Part shown: positions 9,345-14,534 of the stretch, piece by piece
Layout of the letters: each line of letters opens with the position of its first letter
How positions within the stretch are numbered: the first letter of the stretch is position 1
Assembly (NCBI RefSeq): GCF_000611645.1
Contig: NW_014013314.1
Location: forward strand, 17,136-31,669
Direction: 5' to 3'
Origin: Monoraphidium neglectum
Lineage: Eukaryota; Chlorophyta; Chlorophyceae; Sphaeropleales; Selenastraceae
DNA: 14,534 nucleotides
The notes under the pieces: model-generated
What the model was told of the DNA's origin: nothing
The model's database searches: none
Seen by the model: only the letters and a program-made list of their open reading frames with translations
Position numbers and translations under genes: made by a program

Positions 9345-10083
9345 GTGCCAGGATGAGTTGGCATCCTGGGGTTGTAAAGTAGATGTTCACGCATGGCCCT
9401 GCAGCTCACACACCAGCATCCCAAGACAGCAGGATAACAAAACGTGCATGTTCAGCCAGTCTTCAGTGAGCAAGCATGTCCTGCGTGATGCTGCAACCCT
9501 TTGCCCATCTGGCTGCAAGGGACTTCCATGGTGTGTTTTTGATGCTGCTCAGCGCCTTGCTCTTCACCAAAAGCTGGTGCCCAGGCGCCCAAGGCACCCG
9601 ATCAGCTGATGGCGTTGCCTGCAACGTGTGGTGGAGCTTCAAATTGCCCAGTTTTCAGGGCAGAAAGTCCACCATATGCACGGTGGGTTACGCGCTTGTC
9701 TGCAGTCCAAGAGTTGACCAGGGGCTGACCATGCTTTGCTCCAGGCAAGGTTCAGATTCAGCCTCCTCAAACACAAGCAGCCTTGAGAATTCCAATTGAA
9801 CCCTTAGTATTCAATTATATGGAGGGGCCCGGGATTGTTGGGAGCAGCGCAGCCAGGTTGAGATATGACTATGCCAGCTTCCAATTGTCAGCCAGTTAGT
9901 TAGCTGCATTAGGGTTAGTGGAGGTGCAGTGCGCCGGCGGTGCGATGGAGGCTGCGACCCCTCTCAGCTGCCTAGGGAAATTTGACTACCGACCACGCCA
10001 CTGATTGCCCAAGAGAGCATCTGGCCGGATTGAAGCGCCCCTGACCTGCTGGTAATGACTTGTACCTTTTGCATTTGTGTGCA
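9345..10083. other. Intergenic region between convergent genes
   Basis: This stretch lies between the poly(A) signals of the plus-strand gene and the right-hand minus-strand gene. It is lower in GC than the flanking exons. Short open frames exist but lack recognisable sequence, splice logic or exon-like codon use. No RNA gene or repeat family was recognised. Confidence 0.4.
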
Positions 10084-10088
10084 TTACA
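10084..10088 (-). terminator. Poly(A) signal TGTAA of the coiled-coil/polyQ gene
   Basis: TGTAA on the minus strand lies about 410 nt after the stop codon at 10498, giving a 3'UTR of ordinary algal length (about 10070-10497). Confidence 0.5.
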
Positions 10089-10497
10089 GCCCTTGTTACT
10101 CAACACCAGCAAGGTGGAATAGCACTGCTTTCATAATGCAACAGCAACTGCACACGCAGGCGGTTGATTATTCCCGGTAAGAAAAACGATCCGCAAAACA
10201 CGATACAGAACTGCTGTTATTCTCCTGCCACAGCACGCATACCCCCCACAGGGGCTGGGGCAGCTTCATGAGCAAAATGCGCTTGTGCGTTGCACCCGAA
10301 ACTGATGCCTGCCCATGCTCTTGGAGCGCGCATGTCATGCATGCGTCAGATCATCAGCGCCGCGGCCTGCCACTGCAGCCGCCGCACCCTCTCTGCCTTA
10401 GCCGCAGCTGCAGCCCCCAAAGCTGTCAGGGTTACCCCCTTTGATGCTGCCTATCCTAGCTGCTTCAGCCGCCCTGGACGACACTTGCCCCTCTGTG

Positions 10498-11038
10498 TCA
10501 AAATCCGCCCCAACTGTTGCCACCGCCACCATAGCCGTACGCCGCTGCGCCACGGCTGAGGTCGGCGCCGTGGTAGCCCCCACCGCCGTGGTAGCCCCCT
10601 CCAGCCGGCCCGCCATAGACGACGCCACCCCCATGGCGAACAAACCCACCGCCGTTCCCCCAGCCGCCGCAGCTGCCGCCAAGGACACCGCCACAGCCGC
10701 CGCCATGGCAGCCAACGAATGCAGGTGCGCCCTGCAGCGGCCTCGGCGCCTGCATCATGGGGGGCGCCGCGCGGCCTGCAGGAGCGCCCTGGCCGTCGCC
10801 TGCCCGCCACTGCGGCGACGCACTGTGGGCCCAACCGCCCGGCGTGCCGTGCATGTCGCCGGTCCCCTGAAGCCGCGGCGGGCCGTGCTGCCCCACATCA
10901 AAGCTGCCGAGGTCGAGCCCTGGCCCCCTGCATCCTGCAGAGTGCTGACTCCAGCCGCCAGCTGCCAGCCGCTGCGGGGGCCACCCCTCCACGCCCGCGT
11001 GGGTGAGTGGTTGCCGCTGCTGCTGGCGCTGCGCATGT

Positions 11039-11089
<51 letters not shown>

Positions 11090-14000
11090 GCCCACTGCTG
11101 CTGCTCCTGCTCCTCCACCTGCCGTTGCAGCTGGTCTTGCTGCTGCTGCTCCAGCTGCTGCTGCTGCTGCTGCTGCTGCTCGCGCAGCTCCTTCCGCGCC
11201 CGGCTCGCAACCTGCTTGCGGTGCCGCTCCCCACCACGGGTCGAGCGCCTGCGCTCCCTGAGGGGCCTGACGGCCGCCGGCTCCTCCCCTTCCAGCCCCT
11301 GCCAGGCCTCGTCGTCGTCGCCCGCCCCTTGCGGGCTGCAATCGACGTTTGCCCCGGCAGTCTGTGGTGAGGGCGCCTGCTCCTCCCCCTCGCCCTCATC
11401 CGTGCACCGATGCAGCGCTGCGCCGCCAGTGCTGCTGGCGCGCGGCGTTGCCTCTTGCGACTCCTGGGGGGTGCCGGCGTCGTCGCTGGCGCCGGGGCTG
11501 CTGTCCATGAGCATGACTGGAGCCAGGGGTTCTCCGGTCGCCTGAGGTTGGGGGTGCAACAGCCAAGGTGAGTGAGAGCGGCTGCATCCCACGGACGAGG
11601 CCCAGAGGGTCACCCAATAACGCTCAAAGACAGCGGCATGGCAGGCCCCATCAGATCTCTGCACACGGACGGTTGTCGCCCTCAGCCAGCCCAGCCAACA
11701 CCCCAGCCTGATAGCCCCTCACCTGGTCTTGGCCCTCATCCATGGCCCCACAGGCAGGGGTTGGCTGCGGCTCCTGGCCTGGAGGGCCATGGGGCGCCTC
11801 CCCTGCCTCCATCTTGGCGCTCGTCGTGAGGGCCTGTGGGTGACGCGAGGGACGAGCGAGCCAATATGGAGCAGGCTCTGAGGCAAGGCCCGCCAAGGCC
11901 CGCGCAACAGGGAAGGAGGCTGCAGGCTTCACCAGCCCTTTGCAGGCAGCAGGCACAAGCAGTGAAGACGCCCGCAGGTCACAGCTGCAATCTAGTGCAC
12001 ACGCTCTTGAGCGCCTTTTAGGGATCTGAAACAGCCATGCCCATCAACCTTTACCCCCGGCAAAGCAACCCCTCACTTGAAATGGCTGTTCCCCACTCAC
12101 CGCATGTCCCGCTGGCACATCCTCCTCCTCTTCTTGCGGCCGCACGGCGTCCGCGCACTCCGTCTCCTGGCGGGGCGGCGCTGCCGTCTCGGACGGCTTC
12201 TGCAGTCATGGGCGGTCAGAGGAGGCGCAGCGCGCAGCAAGGGAGGGGCCCCGTGGATAGGAAAAGCACGGTGCAATGCGTGGCTGGGGCCCGGGTAACC
12301 AGCATCAAAGCTTGCACACGAGTCACAACACGGCCGGGCATGCTCTGCACTGTGCCCTGGAGCGGCCACCTCCCTGGCGCTGGATGTGCGTAGCCCCGCC
12401 AGATGGGCGCCCTGCTTGGTCCCTCTGCTTCTAAGGGGCGGCCCATCCACCCACTGCTTGGCAAGCCCCTTCCGCGCACCATGATGAAGCAGCCCATGAC
12501 ATCGGCCGCCCCGGCAGCGACAGTGACGGCGCCGTGGGCGGCCTTCTCCTTTTTCAGAGACTCCAGCTCGGCAGCAATCCCCTGCAACCAGCAAAGAGGG
12601 GCCTCGTGGTCAGCATGGAACTGGCCGAGGGGCATGCTGGGTTCAGACACTGGGGCTGGATCGCAGCAAGGATGGCTGGCCAGCACCACCGCACAGTCGC
12701 CCCTTTGTCTAGGCAAGCTCACCTGCAGCTCGCAAGCCGCGGCCTGCCGCTTCACGGCGGCAAACGCGCCCGCCACCATGGCCGCCACGACGGCCTCACG
12801 CTCCCGCCTCTCGGCGCCAGCGCGCCGCGCCTCGGCCTATTGGGAAACGTTACAGCGCCAGGGCCCGTTGTGAGGCGTCGTTAGAGCACACCTGGGTAGA
12901 GGTTAGCTGGTGGAAAGCAACAAGCAAGGGCAGCACGCACAGGGCGGGCTCCTAGGCTACAGCACGCGGTTCGGCACCAAATCCTTGTCTACATACATGC
13001 AGCAGCCCCTCACCCCCCTCACCTGCTTCATTACCGCCTGCGCGTCTTCCATCTCCGCCCAGATGATGACCCTGGAGAAGGCGGTGGCGGTCACGTCCGC
13101 AGCCGCCAGCCTAGCGTGGCAGTCCTCCTCGTCCCTGCGCAGCTGCTCCACCCTGGCACGCAGCTCCGCCTCAGCCCTCTCACGCGCCTGCGGGGAACAT
13201 GTGGTGTTGGGCGTATGCGCACGCAAGATGCACTCATGCATTCACAGCGCGCTGTGGATGTCGCCAACAGTGCAAGCGAGTTGCACCGAGGCTGGCGCGC
13301 GGCGCAGGAGTGCTGGTGGCCCTGGCCGCCAGTCTGCCCTGGCACAGCGCCGATAGCAACGGGTCTAACGTTCATGCAAGGACTGCCCAGTGCTCCCTAC
13401 TCCCAAGCAGGGCGCGCCCCTGCCGACCCACCGCGTGCAGCACGCTTTCGTCCCGCCTCAAAGCCTCCCTGCCCTGCCGCGCCTCCTCCTCAGCCTGCGC
13501 CACCTCCTGCCGCTTCATCTGGGGAGTTGGGGGACCAAGGGGCCGTTTGAGGGGGGGGGGGGGGTAAAGGACGATGCGCAGGGCAGGGAGTGTTGGCGTA
13601 CCCCGCTTGAAGGCTGCGTGGCAGAGCTCGGCCGTGCGCGAAATGGCGGCACATAGAGCAGTGCCCGCCATCGGCACCCTGCAGACGCCACGAGGCCCCA
13701 CCACCCGCTGACCTGGCAGCAGAAGTTGAACGCGTCCTGCCTCGCCTCCAGCAGCTCGCTGTGGGCGGCCTCGTCCACGCGTAGGGCCTGGCGCTTCGCC
13801 GCCAGCGCCTGCGTCAAGGGCGGGCGCGGTGGATGCCAGGTCGCGGCATCGGCCTGGGTAGACGCATAAATGAATCGAGGGGCGGGCCGCTGCTGGAAAA
13901 ATGCAGAGTGTTCGGCTGCCCCCCGAAAACGGAGCCATGCATATGGCAAGGGGGGTGGACCTGCGCCCGTCCTGAAGACAACACCCAAGACTGACAACCA

Positions 14001-14534
14001 ACTCCCTCACCTGCTCCTCCTCCGAGACCATCACGCGCCACTGCGCCCGCTCCAGCTCGAACGCATCAACCGCCCGCTGCAGCTCCTCCATGCCGTGCGC
14101 CGCGGCCTGCTGCTCGGCCTTGGCGAATGCACCCGCCACCATCGCCGCCACCAGCGCCTCGCGCTCCCGCCGCTCAGCGTCGGCTTGCCTTGCCTCAGCC
14201 TGCCGGAGACGATGCGGTTACGGCGCAAGGGGCGATGGTGAGTGGTCAATTATGCACCAGAGGGCAAGGAGTGAGCAAAGGCAGCTGGCAGTGGCCACCC
14301 ACAACCAAGACAACGACACATTAGGCCCTAAAGCCGGGCTATGAATGCACAAACCTCCCTACCTCCGGTGCACAGCCCTTTAGTCCATATACTCTGCCGG
14401 CCCGCCCGCACCTGCATCACGGCGGCCTCTGCGTCCGCTGCCTTTGCCCTCATCATCACATTTCGCACGGCCATAGCGGCCATGCCCGCCGCGACCAGCC
14501 TGGTGCGCACATCCTCCTCCATGACCTGCAGCCC
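10498..14534 (-). CDS. Coiled-coil protein with duplicated exon unit, polyglutamine and Gly-rich tail (5' partial)
   Basis: Ten exons, 5' to 3': 14412-14534 (cut by the window edge), 14011-14199, 13713-13808, 13432-13518, 13023-13187, 12723-12836, 12480-12581, 12101-12199, 11723-11833, 10498-11541. They give 709 residues plus stop, and every intron is phase 0. The N-terminal two-thirds are charged Ala/Glu/Arg coiled coil (for example QLRRDEED, AERREREA, ELESLKKEK). Two acidic Pro-rich linker exons follow. The last exon holds an Arg-rich patch (RERRRSTRGGERHRK), Q8 and Q16 runs, then a Gly/Tyr-rich C-terminus ending YGGGGNSWGGF. I do not recognise the family. The architecture resembles scaffold or RNA-granule proteins with prion-like tails, but that is analogy only. 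Reading frame and exon borders are well supported by phase and GT-AG signals; the start lies beyond the window. Confidence 0.75.
11041..11088. repeat. (CTG)16 tract coding polyglutamine
   Basis: Sixteen uninterrupted CTG triplets on the plus strand are CAG codons on the minus strand, encoding Q16 between Trp-Ala and Pro-His-Ala in the last exon of the coiled-coil gene. Pure CAG usage makes length change by slippage likely. Confidence 0.95.
11155..11178. repeat. (CTG)8 tract coding a second polyglutamine run
   Basis: Eight CTG triplets encode Q8 after an Arg-Glu. A shorter Q4 block and mixed Gln/Glu residues lie between this run and the Q16 tract, so the whole 11040-11180 interval encodes a Gln-rich segment. 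Confidence 0.95.
13551..13564. repeat. G14 homopolymer in an intron
   Basis: Fourteen consecutive G on the plus strand are a C14 pyrimidine tract on the transcript strand, about 33-46 nt upstream of the exon starting at 13518. It may support acceptor recognition. It could also be a length-variable or sequencing-error-prone site. Confidence 0.85.

Noticed and set aside
9345..10083. Short open frames and a telomere-like AGGGTTAG word in the intergenic region
   Set aside because: The word occurs once, so it is not a telomeric array, and the frames show no exon-like features.
11003..11545. Plus-strand frames rich in Cys, Leu or Ala across the CTG repeat
   Set aside because: They are read-throughs of the CTG tract in non-coding frames; the minus-strand polyQ frame has matching splice borders, coding context and a stop.
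1..14534. CRISPR array, tRNA or rRNA genes, transposase or retroelement genes
   Set aside because: No regularly spaced direct repeats, tRNA-like folds, rRNA words or transposase/reverse-transcriptase motifs were seen in either strand.

Overview
The window looks like nuclear DNA of a green alga, most likely a chlorophycean (Chlamydomonas/Volvox-type). The support is short exons split by many GT-AG introns, strong G/C bias at third codon positions, CAG/CTG repeats inside coding sequence, TGTAA (the chlorophyte poly(A) signal) after gene ends, and a plastid dicarboxylate translocator with an N-terminal targeting extension. No bacterial operon, rRNA, tRNA, CRISPR array or transposon gene was seen. 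All gene models were spliced by eye from codon phase, splice sites and, for the transporter only, remembered family sequence.

Layout. (1) 1-583, minus: 5' part of an unrecognised secretory-pathway protein with a clear signal peptide; it runs off the left edge. (2) 584-2126: upstream region of gene 1 and the probable long 3'UTR of gene 2. (3) 2127-7178, minus: a complete 13-exon gene for a chloroplast DASS-family 2-oxoglutarate (or glutamate)/malate translocator, 626 residues. One intron carries a near-palindromic stem-loop and another a (CA)n microsatellite. (4) 7179-7422: 244 bp between divergent start codons, a candidate shared promoter. (5) 7423-9266, plus: an unrecognised, probably plastid-targeted protein with an in-frame TGA that an intron must remove if the model is right. 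(6) 9267-10497: convergent 3' ends. (7) 10498 to the right edge, minus: the last ten exons of an unrecognised coiled-coil protein ending in polyglutamine and a glycine-rich tail. All its introns are phase 0, and a two-exon coiled-coil unit is present twice.

The only assigned biochemical role is the translocator: exchange of dicarboxylates across the inner chloroplast envelope, which links plastid ammonium assimilation to cytosolic carbon skeletons. The divergent neighbour may be co-regulated with it because both look plastid-targeted; this is inference. The most novel material is the repeat-built coiled-coil/polyQ gene, the intronic hairpin and the two orphan proteins.
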